DNA of 64,000 bases from Mactra quadrangularis (taxonomy: Eukaryota > Mollusca > Bivalvia > Venerida > Mactridae), in contig CM046299.1 of NCBI GenBank assembly GCA_025267735.1, positions 39,943,733-40,007,732 on the forward strand, given 5' to 3'. The position numbers were made by a program, and so were the translations under genes. The notes beneath the pieces are model-generated. The model did no database searches, was not told where the DNA came from, and was given only the letters and a program-made list of their open reading frames with translations. Position 1 is the stretch's first letter, and each line of letters begins with the position of its first letter. Shown piece by piece: positions 11,170 to 23,969 of the stretch.

Positions 11170-13085
11170 TAAAGTTATTTACTTCAGGACAGTCAAAATT
11201 TGCTTCTGTCTGTATTATATAGGCACGCTACACATATGGAAGATTTGCGATTACGTTTAGAATTCTGGAGATAGAAAAAACTATCCTTGAACACCATGTT
11301 AAGCATGTTGTCATTGTTTAAGATTATTCATCACAAATATGAATAGAACATTAAGTCGAATTAAATCTGAAATGACAGTTCACAGTGGTAAAATACATAA
11401 AACATGTCGAAATATATCTATTTATAAAACATATCGAAATGTATTTAATATAAGCTTGTTTGATTAAAACAATTAAAATAACCACAAACCATGATGCTAT
11501 AGAAAATCTGGTATTTGACGACAGCATTAAATTAATCGATGAAATAGCATTTTTAAAGATACTGGCTTGGTTATATTTTATTGCCAACACGCAATGCAAC
11601 GTGTTCTTTGCAAGCAACTGTCATCATAAAGATAAAGATATATTAGTTCCACAATACAACATTTGGCAAGGTTTTCTTATAGTTCCCACTCAGTGTGTGA
11701 TGTAATAGAATTTGATTTTTGAAATGTTATCCGATCTGAATATTTACAAGTAGATAATGAGTTTTATCAACATTATCGTCCAGTGTTTTGAATAAAGAAT
11801 TAAGTTGCATTGTTTTGAATAAATCTTTCAGATGTCATATTAAATAATTTACAAAAATAAGTCATATACAATTAGTATTATGCATGTATGGTTTATAAAG
11901 AGTTAACTACCATGTTCACAAAAATAATACAAGAATTGGTAGTACTTACAATATCTAGATGTTTCCTACAAAATTAGTATCTTCGTGTAGATAGATTATA
12001 CTTTGTCGCTATGCATATCCTTATATATGTGAACCAGAACATAAATTTTAGTAAAACTCATATTCTTGGTTATAATTTATTTGTAGGAAAATACCAAAAT
12101 GGTTTTGATAATGTTGTAAAGGATATAAATGCGTTTTACGCCTAAAATGCTTCTTATTAATTTGCATAAGTTGATGACAATCAGCACAAATAATATCAAA
12201 AAGGTCTGGTCAACAATATCAAATGTAAATGCATTACCATTGTTTGTTTTGGAAAGCTCATTTCCCTGAATAATCCTCTTAAAATGATATGGCAAAATCT
12301 ATTGATAGCTATGATTGACTTTTCTGTACCATTAATGTAAACTTGATAAATTGATAGATAGTATATGGCATAGAATTACTAAATTTAACCGTATTTAATT
12401 TGCAAATCTATCTTCCATCTTTGTATAAATGAATAACATTATTATTCATTTGAAAACTACCGTTCATAACCTATAGTTCAGTTCATATGAATAGTGTTTG
12501 GCATACGCAAATAGCATTATATTCTCAGATGAATAATATGTGTACGTTAACTCAACATGATAAAATTGCAATAAATATGAAAAGGGTGTGACCGAGTATT
12601 CACAAAGCTAGCTGTATTTTTAATCTTTGTATACCATATCCATATGGTTCGAATCCCATTTAAAAGTTTATTTCCTTAAACAAGAACCTTTAACCCAATT
12701 CAAATAGTACTACTTAGTCACTATGATGCAAATTCTAGAGTGATGTATCTAAACTGTGAGAATTTACTTCATTATTTAGCCAAAATGAATGAGTGTAAGA
12801 TTATGACGAATGCAGGATAATAATAAACGAAACTTTACCTTTACTTATTTTGGATGCTAGTCGAAATATTGCTGATCAGATATCTTTCATCTTAAAGCTG
12901 ATTTAAAGACAAATTTTAAAGCAAAGGTACGATGATACTTATACAATGGACAAAAAGCTGGTATGCAGGGTAAAATTGTAATTAAATGTAAGAAATGTCT
13001 ATATTAGGCCTATATTCAAAACAAAACAAACAATCGAATAGAATGTTGGTCATGCCTTCATTGTGCGTACATACTTCGAGCTATA
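11170..13085. other. Intergenic DNA with weak repeat fragments
   Basis: An 81-codon plus-strand frame (11460-11705) and an 88-codon frame on the opposite strand over the same bases have AT-driven composition and are not called. 11645-11720 contains fragments similar to 3785-3835 and, around CTCAGTGTGT, to the duplicated block at 49.7 and 50.6 kb. Confidence 0.35.
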
Positions 13086-13089
13086 TCTA

Positions 13090-13345
13090 CAGCATTTCTT
13101 TCCAATTTAATCCTTCACATCTAGTCAACATTTTTCTTTCTATTCATCAATACCTCATTGGTGGGTTAGTTGCCATATTGACATTCAATCAGATAGGTAA
13201 TTTGTTAAATCAGATTTAGTGGAATTGAAGATACCTTATTTCACTGAAATACCACGTCCGCATTACATTTGTCAATGAGCGTTTCTGTTACCATTAACAT
13301 GATGAATGACCCACTAAGGAGTTTTCAGTAATGAATTGTCAAAAC
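13090..13345 (+). repeat. Old dispersed repeat family C, copy 2
   Basis: Collinear with 8860-9065: TACCTCATTGGTGGGTTAGT, GCCATATTGACATT, CAGATAGGTAATTTGTTAAA, ACATTTGTCA, ATGATGAATGACCCACTAAG. Confidence 0.5.
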
Positions 13346-13679
13346 CAATATAACTATGAGCATTCTCACGACGTTTATAGTACATAATATTATACTTGTA
13401 AAAACAGTTTGTGTCTGTTTAGAAGACCACTGTCTTTTTGAGAAGGTTGGGTCTTTTTCTAATACGTGTATATTATGTGTATCGTGAACGCGTTAACTTG
13501 TAAACGTATTCTATCATGCAATTATTTAAACATGATATGATTCAAGTGCTTAAAGACTAACGGTCGATTGATATTTTTAGATCTTCATCATTTATATTGT
13601 ACTTTTGTGTGCTTTCCACAAACATTCAATATGTAATGTGTGGTCTGGGGTTGTTTTTGTTCTGTGTTTCAGTATGTTG

Positions 13680-13711
<32 letters not shown>
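13680..13711. repeat. (TA)n microsatellite
   Basis: About 15 uninterrupted TA repeats in otherwise unremarkable sequence. Confidence 0.9.
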
Positions 13712-13714
<3 letters not shown>

Positions 13715-13716
<2 letters not shown>

Positions 13717-14260
13717 TTATTTTCCCGTCGTTTCTGCTATAATCTGTTTCAACAAAATTTTAAGTGCAAAATGGAGTTAACTGCTGTGACAAATGTTTAG
13801 GTTTCAAAGAAAACAGCCTTTTAACAGTCAAATGACACTAAATTGGATTACAGAGTCCATTTACAATTTTCGCAATCTCATTATCATTGAGTAGAAAACA
13901 TACTTCAAGTCAATGAGAAATTTTACTTTACTGGTACTCAACTAACTTCATCCAGACGCAGTGTCTGGAAGACATGCGTATAAATCACCCTGCTAAACTA
14001 CTCATGGCGATTTTTCACAGTAGTATACTGAACCTCGACCATCTGGATATTAGACGCTGTGTCTTAAATGAATTTTACAAAATATGTAACCAGACAAGAG
14101 TTCTACACTACATCTAGAATTTACAATATATTAAGAAGACTCGCGCGATATAAACTTTTTGTTTTGATGCGCCGTTAAACCCAAACAAGCTAAGAAGACA
14201 TTGAAAATGGATTTACCCATCAATGTGAAAATGATGAAAAAGAAGGATTTAATTCCTAAT
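13715..14260. other. Non-coding stretch ending in a SINE-type 3' tail
   Basis: Near 14165-14185 the sequence GCGCCGTTAAACCCAAAC matches the 3' tail of SINE families A and B; no matching body could be traced upstream. Otherwise nothing recognised. Confidence 0.35.
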
Positions 14261-14264
14261 GTAA

Positions 14265-14490
14265 ATAATCTAGAGCTTCACGTGGTCAAACTGAATTAGA
14301 CTAAATTCGGAACTCAAATTTGTGGGATTTTCCGTCCGTGCGTAGTTGGTACAAACAAAGTTTGTTGCACATTATTAATGAAAAACACGAAATACGGATT
14401 AAATCCTATTTTTCTTTGTACATATATTTTCAATTTGACAATGGGAGTTTGTTTTTACCTAGAGGGAAAACTCTTAAATATTTGAATTCC
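14265..14490 (+). repeat. Dispersed repeat, partner of 55390-55630
   Basis: Shares TTCGGAACTCAAATTTGTG, CGTCCGTGCG, TACAAACAAAGTTTGTT, AATTTGACA..GTTTGTT and the AAGGGAAA-like block in order with 55390-55630. The segment just upstream (CACGTGGTCA here, CACGTGACTCAT there) suggests both copies begin near a CACGTG. Confidence 0.6.
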
Positions 14491-14494
14491 GGAT

Positions 14495-15390
14495 AATGTT
14501 TTAATGTGGTACTAGTATTCAAATTATTTCGATAGATTTACACGATTAAGTTTCTTGGTTCTTAAATAATTTGTAGATGTAAACATGTCTTATCAATTTA
14601 TGCTTAAGTTTACGCGTTACTAACAAATCACATGATCATTATAAATAAACTAAGCGGGTTAATGCCATAAATAATTTCAGTTCTATTTCTCTTGCAATAA
14701 ACTCAGACAATGTTATAAGTGACGCTGCAAGTAAACATTATTTTTGTTATCAAAAACAGATTTACTACGAAATTAAAGTGGACGCAAGAACCAGCAGGCA
14801 CTATAACATTTTTTACAATATCTAAGATTAGTTTTTTGTACCTCTTGCCCCTCACGATGTATACGCTTTAGATATGTATCTGCTACTGCTTGTAGACTAT
14901 TGAAGTAATCAAACATAGTAGGATCTTTCAAAATGTATTAGTACTGACACATAAACGATGATAAAACCACACATTACGAGATGATTTAATCATATAAAGC
15001 ACTAAATCCTAACAAGCATTTTAGCATTTTTCGGACAGTAATGGTTGTTACTTAAATTATGGCCATACTCGTATAGGTAAGCAAAATGTTATTGAACAGA
15101 AGTTATTTCATTATACTGTCGATTCAATAATTGCAATTCTCCCCGCCACGCTCGTTTATTTACCTCTTAATAATGTACTAAACACCAAATGGTGATATAT
15201 CGTTTCCTATACCAAAATTACAACAATGGTTTCACACATTTTCCAGACCTATTATTTCCATAGAATTTCTCCCAACGACTAGGGTGATAAATAGCTATAT
15301 TATCCGCTTTGACAAAATTTGGTTGCATCCTACCGTGTTGATCAGAATCGATTAAACTAAATCTAGCAAATTAAGAAATTACAAGAAATT
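14495..15390. other. Intergenic DNA, nothing recognised
   Basis: AT-rich, no coding character or repeats detected. Confidence 0.4.
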
Positions 15391-15393
15391 GTA

Positions 15394-15706
15394 GACCCGG
15401 GTCAGTGGCGCAGTTGGCAGCGCGCCGGGATTTGGAATATCGTGTCCCGAGTGGGGTATTGATTCAAATCCTATCCGGGGAGGTTATACCCTTCCATGAA
15501 AATTTGACAATATTGTCAATTTTCCTCAATCAAAAAGTTACATGTATGTGGAGAAGTTTCCGGCCTTGTAAAAGGGTAGGTACATGTAAGTACTGGTTAT
15601 AGACAAGGACCCAGGAAAGCTATGCAGTGTGTGCTGGACGCCGTAAAATGACTAAATTGTGTTGAAACGGCAATAAACCCAGAAAAATAAATAAACAAGC
15701 AAAATG
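15394..15706 (+). mobile_element. tRNA-derived SINE, family A, near full length
   Basis: A polymerase III A box TGGCGCAGTTGG (15406-15417) and B box GATTCAAATCC (15461-15471), 43 bp apart, form a tRNA-like head. The body (AAGTTTCCGGCCTTGTAAAA, GTGCTGGACGCCGTAAA) ends in ACGGCAATAAACCCAG and an A-rich tail. The body recurs inverted at 6332-6510, and the head recurs inverted at 36798-36905. A 65-codon open frame over it (15405-15602) is a by-product. No clear target duplication could be read. Confidence 0.85.
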
Positions 15707-15709
15707 TAA

Positions 15710-16200
15710 TAATGAACGGCTTATGTCTTTGTGGCCCATTTGTTGTTAAATTCGACAATACAAATATCTTAGAGATTGGGATATAGATGGTTATCTGATT
15801 GAAGTTAATACAGTATGCACCAGTTGTTTCTAAGAGTCAGAAAAGGAGACAGAAAGATAGAAATAGCAAAGCCTAAATGTGCAATAACCACGATTAAAAC
15901 AAAACCGTTGAAGTATTAAGATTGATATAAATCGTTTTTTAATGCTCAATATTCTTTTTCTACTTTTTACTTTGTATTCTAATGGCAAACCTATAAAAAT
16001 GTTAATCTGTTGCATTATTTCTATAAATATTAAAGACGACTTGCTACTTCATGATACGACATTTTATTGAGGTATCAAATGATATCACGGATACTGAAGT
16101 ATGATACATCTGAATATAGTATTTAAATCAGTCTCAAATTACCACACACATTACAAATATCAATGACCTATCTACCCATCTCTTGCAGGCCATAATATAT
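15710..16200. other. Intergenic DNA, nothing recognised
   Basis: AT-rich, only chance open frames. Confidence 0.4.
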
Positions 16201-16204
16201 TTTG

Positions 16205-16360
16205 GTTATACACTTGCAATGAAATAAATGCGGAGTAAATACTGCAGGGCACCAGACATCGTGACTAAAGCTTGATTCAAGAATCTTCTGTATTTAGATG
16301 TGATCAAAAACTTAAATCACCAAAATGAGACACAAGTCTTCGTTACAAGAAAATGTCAAC
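16205..16360 (+). repeat. Old dispersed repeat family D, copy 2
   Basis: CTGCAGGGCACCAG..CATCGTGAC, TTGATTCAAG and AAATGAGACACAAGT match 10375-10510 in order. Confidence 0.45.
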
Positions 16361-16364
16361 TGGT

Positions 16365-17215
16365 GAAACTGATATATGCTGTATGAAATCGTAGTCACAA
16401 AATGATGCTCGATAAATTTCCAAGATAAATATGAAATATATCATATATGATTATCAAATGTCAGCCTTTAGAAACTAGAAAAATAATGATACAAAGTTCT
16501 AGATGAGTGTTCGGGGCATTAAATAACCTCTTTGTGTAGTTCCAGGTTAAAAAGAATAAACAAATAAAATCACTAGATGAGTGTAAACTTGATTGTTTCA
16601 TATTCATTCGGAAGCACAAAATTTTATGTATAATGCTACCTCTAGGTCATGAGAAACCTGTAGAATTTGTAATTTATTTCTGTAAGACGGTATATCAGTC
16701 AGCCGAGACACATACACATGCAGATATGGAACTGTTTCTTGTTTAGCTATTATTGTTTGTTCTTACTAGAACCTGTTGTGGCAAGCGTGAGATTGATGCA
16801 CCCAAAAACATAGTTTTTATTTTGTCATCGTCTGTTAAAAGCGGAACCTCTTGGAGTTCTTGTTTTCGTTATTTGTTTGTGATGTCCTTTTTATAACAAA
16901 CGTTTACAAATCTAAAAACATCTCCCATTATTTGACTAGGGGGAAGGTCTTTATTATTACCGTTGCTGTTTTTTGATATTGTTCAATCTCCGTTCTTAAG
17001 TCACCAGAAACGCTGAAATGTTTTCCTTGAGATTAATTATCAACACTCCTTTGCGTAAATTAAAATCACTCATGCATAAAATTAAGAAATAGGACTTTTA
17101 AATGAGGATATTAATATTGTCTTCAAATCTACATGAATGAACAGACTATTCAATATTCAAAGATGTTTTACTTAATCATATTGCCAATACATGCTGATAA
17201 ATGTTAATCAGCCGA
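16365..17215. other. Intergenic DNA, nothing recognised
   Basis: No coding character or clear repeats. Confidence 0.4.
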
Positions 17216-17219
17216 ATTA

Positions 17220-17330
17220 TCTAAACATATATATAATTATATTATTCAAGTCTAGAGAAAACCAGACCGTTCCTGTGCGGAATAAGTTCTTCAATATCAT
17301 ACATTGAACATATTAAACCCCCGAATTTAG
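17220..17330 (+). repeat. Old dispersed repeat family E, copy 2 (partial)
   Basis: TCAAGTCTAGAGAAAACCAG, CCGTTCCTGTGCGGAATAAG and TTCTTCAATAT..TTGAACAT correspond to 10930-11020; the downstream half is not recognisable. Confidence 0.4.
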
Positions 17331-17334
17331 TCTA

Positions 17335-17760
17335 TAAATAAAACACATGACCAAGCATTTGACAAACAGAGATAGCAAAGGATATGATAACAAATATTGT
17401 AACTAATATAATGATGAATGTATTATTGCTAAATATATACAATTGGAATTTTGGGATTAAAAAATGAAAGTTTCAGTGCAATGTAACCCCTCACAAAGCA
17501 GAGCATACAATTTGACAGTGAATCTTAGTGCGGATAAATTATGAGAATATACATGTATTATCTATGAATCAGTTATTCATAGTACATTTTTATTTACAAG
17601 TAAGATCTGAACACACTATTATTTACACTAAATAGATACAAGACAATAAATATATATATATGAGAATGATTTAACAATTATAACACCTAATTTAATTCTG
17701 GCAGATGCTTTCTTTAATAGTTATTCATACAACTGTCCACTTCTATAGAAACAACTAAGT
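17335..17760. other. Intergenic DNA, nothing recognised
   Basis: AT-rich; a short TATATATATATGAGA patch near 17650 only. Confidence 0.4.
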
Positions 17761-17764
17761 CTGA

Positions 17765-17870
17765 AATGATACATGAATGAGTCAGATAAAAGTAATGTAT
17801 CAATAAGCCACCGCCTCCATTGTCTAACTGATGATCTGAAATATGATGTTAGTGCTTGAAAACAATTTAT
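17765..17870 (+). repeat. Old dispersed repeat family F, copy 1
   Basis: ATGAGTCAGA..AAGTAATGTATCAAT, AGCCACCGCCTCCA and GATCTGAAATAT match 30150-30250. Further similarities follow downstream in the same order (19040-19115 with 31095-31165; 22420-22625 with 31675-31870), suggesting two very old copies of one multi-kilobase unit. Confidence 0.4.
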
Positions 17871-17874
17871 TGTT

Positions 17875-20325
17875 AAACAATGCTATCAGGATACTTCAGT
17901 TTAATTGTACAATTAAATCCTCTCATTAATTGAAGCATAAGTGTCCTTAAAGCCAATAAATAGATTAACAGTCTTCTAACATTTTGCGATCGGTAGAACT
18001 ATTTAAGATATAAGATTAATGCTTCACAAAGAGTTGTTTAGTTTTCCATTGTTTCAATACGATACTACTTTTAGTTTCCTTTTTCTATTACAATTAAAAC
18101 AATCCTATGTTGATCAATTTAATTAACTGGACCTATACCAATTGACAAAAGTGTATGTGAATTTGTGAATTATAATTGTGTGAAACAGCCAGGTGACTGG
18201 CATACTAATTTTATAAAAACAACAGGTAACCTCTGAATTATTGAGACGTATTGTTTGATGAATTTCAATGCTTCTACTTGATATTTGATTAGTTTCTCAT
18301 CTAATATTTGCAGTATTGATCAATCAACGATTATCATTTGACACAATAATTAAACTCTCATGTAAAAGCATTTCAATATACGATTTTATTTCAATTTTTT
18401 ATGCAATCAATATTTTTCCGCAAATACGCTTGAAAGTGAAAAAGGCAATACATATATCAATGAATTAGGTTATAATATTAACCATTTAATACCAAAATAT
18501 CAATTATCGAATATTTTACGACAGTATTAAGTTCAGAAACAATAGTTTCTTATATATCATTTCTATTTTCCCTAAAAGTAAGTCTTCAAGACAAAAAATA
18601 CTTACACGATACCTTAATCACAGACAAGGAATTAGTTAGTTGCTAATCAAATAGACTCAGAACATAAAGCCATTGTCGATAAATTTATAGACACATAACT
18701 CGTTAAAACATTAATGAATTCGATGATTGTGAAAAAATCTGGGTTAAATAATCTGAAGAAAACTCGTTAAGGGATTTCCGAGGCGATGATAATGAAGTTC
18801 AATGTGATCGAAAAAGATGAGCGGTTTCAACTGAGCATTAGTTACTTTAAATAACTCTTGACATTTATATGTTTAAAGGTCAAATGCATTTAACGATTTT
18901 GTAAACAATCTGTATTTTATTCTTCCATGTCTTTGCAGTTAAACATCTCTTCACAAAATATGGATTCCAATAGAAAAAGTAACCTATAAATTTAACAAAA
19001 CAATTTAACAAGCCATTTTTTCTCAGGCTAAAATTCATCAATTTGTTATTTTTTTCTAATCATTTAAACCTTCCCACAAATGTTCCATTTAACAGTTCTG
19101 TGATACGGTTTTGATATGCTTTTCGAATACAGAGATGAACACGTGAATTGTTATCATCTGTTTTTTGTTGTTGTTTTTTGTATTTTCGCATTACATTGTA
19201 AAACCTATTAAAAATTGAACAACCGATACCTTCACGTATTCTCTTTTCACACTGTTTATTTTATTGAAGCATTTGTTTTATGAATGTTTACATTTTAACC
19301 TTATTTCATCAAATCATTAAATGTATGTATTTTTGATCACGTACTTTAACGTTACCTATGATCATCATGAACAAAATAATCATCTCTTTATATTGTTATT
19401 GTTCATGAATAGATGATTAAATGCCGTAAACTTATTTTTTCGTCTATTCTGTAATCTTCGATAAGAAAAGAAAAATTGCATGTAAGACATTAAAATTACA
19501 AAAAATATTCTAACAACTTGTCTCACAATATTGTTTATTATCTATTATTAATATTTATCAACAAAAACATCTTACATGAAAAAAATTGTTTTAAGTCCAA
19601 AATAAGAAAATCAATCGTCAAGTGGATGAAATAATTCAAGCTTTGCAAAATTTGTACCACAATTTATGTTTGAATCTTACTTTAACTCTGTAGGGATTCT
19701 ATAATGTATGAATTATTAATAGGTAATCTTTGCACTAACAAAGTGCAAGAAAATATTTCTGTGCAATGCTAGCTTGACGTCATGCTGATAATGTCGATTA
19801 AAAAATAGATAAGTTATGCGACTTCCAGATAATGTGCGAGTCTGTGATATAAAAACATACAGAATAAATATTTCTTAAAATTCACCATTTCAAAATGAGC
19901 CTAATATTGCAAAACAGTGTGTAACTCAAACTAGGAACTTTATGTGTATATCCATATAAATGTATGTTAAAATAGACTGCCTTTTGGCTTAAACAAATTA
20001 ACCTGATTGGTTCTTGTCTGAACATTGAATACAATTTAGTGTTATCAAATATGTGTTCAGCCGAAATAACAAATAATAAGGTTACAGAACAATAAAAACT
20101 ATAATGCAATACAAAATCCAAACAATTTCAAATTTCAAGTGGAGATTTACTACAAAAACTTTTCGATTAATAAAATCGCTCGCACATGAAATTAAATAAC
20201 AGGATTTGTATTCAATGAATCTTTGCAAGCAAAGAAAATTATCTCGCAAAATTCTAAGAAGCATTTAAACTCAGTTTTGTGCGTATGCAAGAAATTATTT
20301 CTTTAGATTTTATCTAAAACAAGTT
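17875..20325. other. Intergenic DNA with faint large-repeat similarity
   Basis: Within it, 19040-19115 (TTTCTAATCATTTAAACCTT, CCCACAAATGTT) resembles 31095-31165. No coding character; short minus-strand open frames near 19.9-20.3 kb are AT-driven. Confidence 0.35.
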
Positions 20326-20329
20326 TTAC

Positions 20330-20590
20330 GTTGTTACAACATCTAGAAAAAAGTAACAAAAAAGTGCCGTGTGAAAATAATTTCTATGTATTTATTTACG
20401 CTTTAAAGTGTATGAAGACGTTACACAATTTTAATTTAAGATTTTAATATCGACATAAGGAGATTCATTATCTGTCTAATTCTGTCGTATTTAGTGATAA
20501 AAGATACCTTAATAATACAACATTTGTTCTAGATACGTCTAATGAGATAATTATCCAGTAGTTTGTTCTACTACGCCTGTATCGTTATTG
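20330..20590 (+). repeat. Old dispersed repeat family E, copy 3
   Basis: ATCTAGAAAAAAGTAACAAA, GTGCCGTGTGAAAATAATTT, then AAGGAGATTCATTATCTGTC and TCTAATGAGATAATTATCC match 10930-11165 in order. Confidence 0.5.
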
Positions 20591-20594
20591 GCGT

Positions 20595-22790
20595 GAAGAC
20601 GTGAAAATTTTGTTTATTATCCTTGTGAATGCACGCTATAGCATTAGCAATGATTCTAGTATTTTCAACTTGTTTTGCCAGTTCGCGTTGCAAATCTGAT
20701 GGTTTACTAAATATTAAATATTTTGCCTCCTGTTTCAGCTACCGAACAAGAAATCTTTATTTTTACTCAGTTCGGTAGCTGTTCAATATTCAATGACCTT
20801 ATATTGTATTGACTTGGTAGGTGATTTTGACTCGACTTGTAATTGGGTTCATAATTGAAATTATGTTTATTTCACCAATGTCATATATCACGTTTATCAT
20901 GTAATGTATTCAAACGTGCTTAAAAGTAATACATCAATGAACGTATAAAAGCACAGCACAAATATCTACATGATGTTTTTATTATCATTCTTCATGAGAA
21001 TGTTATAATTCTTTATAACTGTATTATCTATAAGAGAATAAAAATAACACAAAGCAGTTTTAGAAATGACTATTCAGAGTTTCATGTTGATAAGATATAA
21101 TCATCTAGACTACTAAACAGTGTAAACAGGAACTGAAAACAATTATCAAATTTTATTACTAATAAGTTGGTGCAGGCAAAAGTAATTTAAGTATAATTAC
21201 TCTTATTTGTCAAGAAATTGGAACTAAATGTGGGTAAAATATATCGATGATTACATATTAGGCTAGTTAACCCAATCTGATTAAATTGGATAATTGCTCT
21301 TGTGCAAAACTGTAAGTAATTAGCGAAAGAGGTAAAACAATTCAGTCTGAGATTGGTAAAGTGCTAAGCAAATAAACTTTTTCCATCAAATAACTTCCCT
21401 TTCTCTATTGTCATTGATTTTAATGAGTCTTTAAATGATACAGTCATTAAAGAACTTACAGCTTCTATACGTTTATATGAACATTTTCAAGTACATGTAA
21501 TTGCTTAATTCTTTGTTAATGCAAGAGAGTTGAAAATGAAAGTGATACATAACTTTGTGTTGTGTTTTCGTTTATAATTAAAAATATTTCAACACTTAAC
21601 GAATTCATAATTTTCAAACTCTTTATACAATGAACACACATTGTTTTCAGCATCCTATTAGTATTTATAAACCTCACCTTCACCTGCGATCTATAAAATT
21701 GGCAAATAACGTACCACGCAAACTCCTCTGTCAACTAAGTGTGTGAAACCCCCAGATGAAATAATAGTATTTAATTAAATATCTGTCTTATTGTTTGGTT
21801 ATGACAATTATACTACCTGATATTCGATCGTATACTCAACAACTATTTGTTCTACCGATAATTTGTCCATCATTATGTTTTAAAGAACGCGTGCTGCAAT
21901 TATCCCATAGAGATGCTGATCTTAAATTGAAAATTGACAGTTTAAAGCTTTTCATTCTGTTATTTGTCATGCAAACAACAGCTATTGATCAAGATTTGTG
22001 TACAAAAACAGTTCTGCATGAAAGAACGAGGCATGTTTTTAATCATCATATTCGTTAATAATGATATACAATGTACCGGCAATTATACTAATACTTTTTT
22101 ATTACATAAAGCGTAATCGTTTAAATGCTAGTAGCCAAGCTAGCACGTGTTTTACTACTAACAGTTAATCTTATACCCAACAAGGCGCATGTATTTACAA
22201 ACATTATCCATGTAAATATTGTATACTCTGACCCTTATGAACCAAACATCGTTGCATTCTGAACAACAATTTTAGTTCAACTAAACAAAAATTCTTAGTA
22301 CCATATCACTGTCTTCGAAAAAACATAGAAGCAAATCACTGCTGAAATAAAATAGGATAATAAATAACAAAATAAATCAAGACTTTAAATATATTCTACA
22401 TTTACCACAAAATGAAATGAACCAAATATTTCTCAGACATAATTGTGTTCTATCTCCCTAGAGAAGGATTTCAAATTAAATATTTGATCAATTACATTTA
22501 GAAATAATACATATATCTACACTCAGAATGCATTAGAATGTCAATGAAAACAACTAATTCACTGTCTATCCCGCTAGCTTTGAATAAATATTTATTAACT
22601 AAATGTATATTTTAATGAAGTCAGACACCCATGAGTTGTACTCAATTTTCCCCGATAGTATGTTCGAGCTTTAGACAGTTTAATGCTAACACTTAGAAAA
22701 TTGAGAAAAAATATCTAACATTAAATCTTAAACTTATTTTGAGGGAGGCATTTATCAACTGAACACTATTATTAAAACAGATATTGAGTT
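20595..22790. other. Intergenic DNA, mostly unrecognised
   Basis: 20725-20785 holds a hairpin: CAGCTACCGAACAAGAAA and TACTCAGTTCGGTAGCTG form an inverted repeat around a short loop. 22420-22625 resembles 31675-31870. An 87-codon plus-strand frame (21795-22058) has no recognisable domain and is not called. Confidence 0.35.
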
Positions 22791-22794
22791 GTTT

Positions 22795-23001
22795 TGTGAT
22801 TTCTGCCGCCATTCTCCCTCCTACCATTCATTTTATTACCGTCTTGTAATTGTCAATCACTGACGCAAGTATGTGCCTAGTAACTTATTAGCAGACAAAT
22901 CCAAAGATTAAACCATTCCAGGAACGATAAGTGGATGGGTTAGTTGATAACCGTGATATGACATATACAATTTGTTATTACGGCATTAAACCTAACAAAA
23001 A
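22795..23001 (+). mobile_element. SINE family B copy
   Basis: GATTTCTGCCGCCATTCTCC, CTCCTACCATTCATTTT, CAATCACTGACGCAAGTATG, TGCCTAGTAAC, CATTCCAGGAACGATAAGTG and the tail TTACGGCATTAAACCTAAC plus an A run are collinear with the other family B copies. An open frame over its end (22931-23167) is a by-product. Confidence 0.65.
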
Positions 23002-23004
23002 AGA

Positions 23005-23780
23005 TATGGAGGTTTTGAACTTTGAGTTGTGTAAGAGAATACACATTATGGTGAAGTGGTCAAAAGCTGATTTCACCACTGTGAATAATACAACAACAAT
23101 TGACGATGAGTGCTTCTTATACCTGTCTGCTAGACATAGCTTGAGGATGCCGTCTGTTGAGTGCTAGTAATGTATTACACTCCGATTAGTCTAAGTATGT
23201 TTATTTCTGAAATAATAATTAGACGAAATAGGGTTTTTACATGGTAGTAATCAACTTTGACAGTATTGGCTGCCGAAAGACAAATAGGTAGGTACCCTGA
23301 AACGTTTGTCGGAAAATGTGTACACAACATGAAACAAGTTTCAAAGAAAACAAAATACGTAAAAGGCCATATATAAGTTAATTTCATATGAAAATATCGG
23401 GCCAATAAACGTCTATAATTTTCTTGTTGTAAAAAGACAATCGCAAAAATTACTTAAAACATTCCCTTAATATTATTTTCTTCATTGATTTTTTTTTCAG
23501 ATAAAGACGCATTATTGTAAAACAATAAATAACATAGAAAGACGAGGATTACAAAGTTGTAAGGTAACATGTAAATGGGAATTGGAGGCCACGCAGAATA
23601 GACAATATCTAAAACGAATAGCACACAGACAAACTCAAACTACTGTGTAAAAGTCACAGCCGTTTAAAAAAATAAAGAATTTAAATCAGATCAAATTTGG
23701 TATAACATTGATGTTACAAATACATGTATATAAATACAATATTCTAAATGAACAACAATGTCCATTGTCGACACTGAATT
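23005..23780. other. Intergenic DNA, nothing recognised
   Basis: No feature beyond short chance frames on both strands. Confidence 0.4.
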
Positions 23781-23784
23781 TTTC

Positions 23785-23965
23785 ATTAAATAAGTAACCT
23801 GGTATTTATTAGTGGGCCATCCGCAATGTAAACTGTTAACAACAGATATGTGTCTTGACTTGAGTAGACAAAATAGTCTCTTCCATTTCTCTTATCTCAT
23901 TAGGCAAAATAGCTGTCTGATTATACGTCGATTAGGTAACTTAACTCTTTAATGAGTTAAGATGA
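23785..23965 (-). repeat. Old dispersed repeat family C, copy 3 (inverted)
   Basis: GCAAAATAGCTGTCTGATTA, CGTCGATTAGGTAACTTAAC and TAATGAGTTA are the reverse complement of the corresponding blocks at 8870-8940. Confidence 0.55.
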
Positions 23966-23969
23966 TTCG

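Noticed and set aside
11351..11705. Overlapping 81- and 88-codon frames on opposite strands.
   Set aside because: AT-driven composition on both strands and no family likeness.
15405..15602. 65-codon plus-strand frame.
   Set aside because: Covers the tRNA-like head and body of a SINE.
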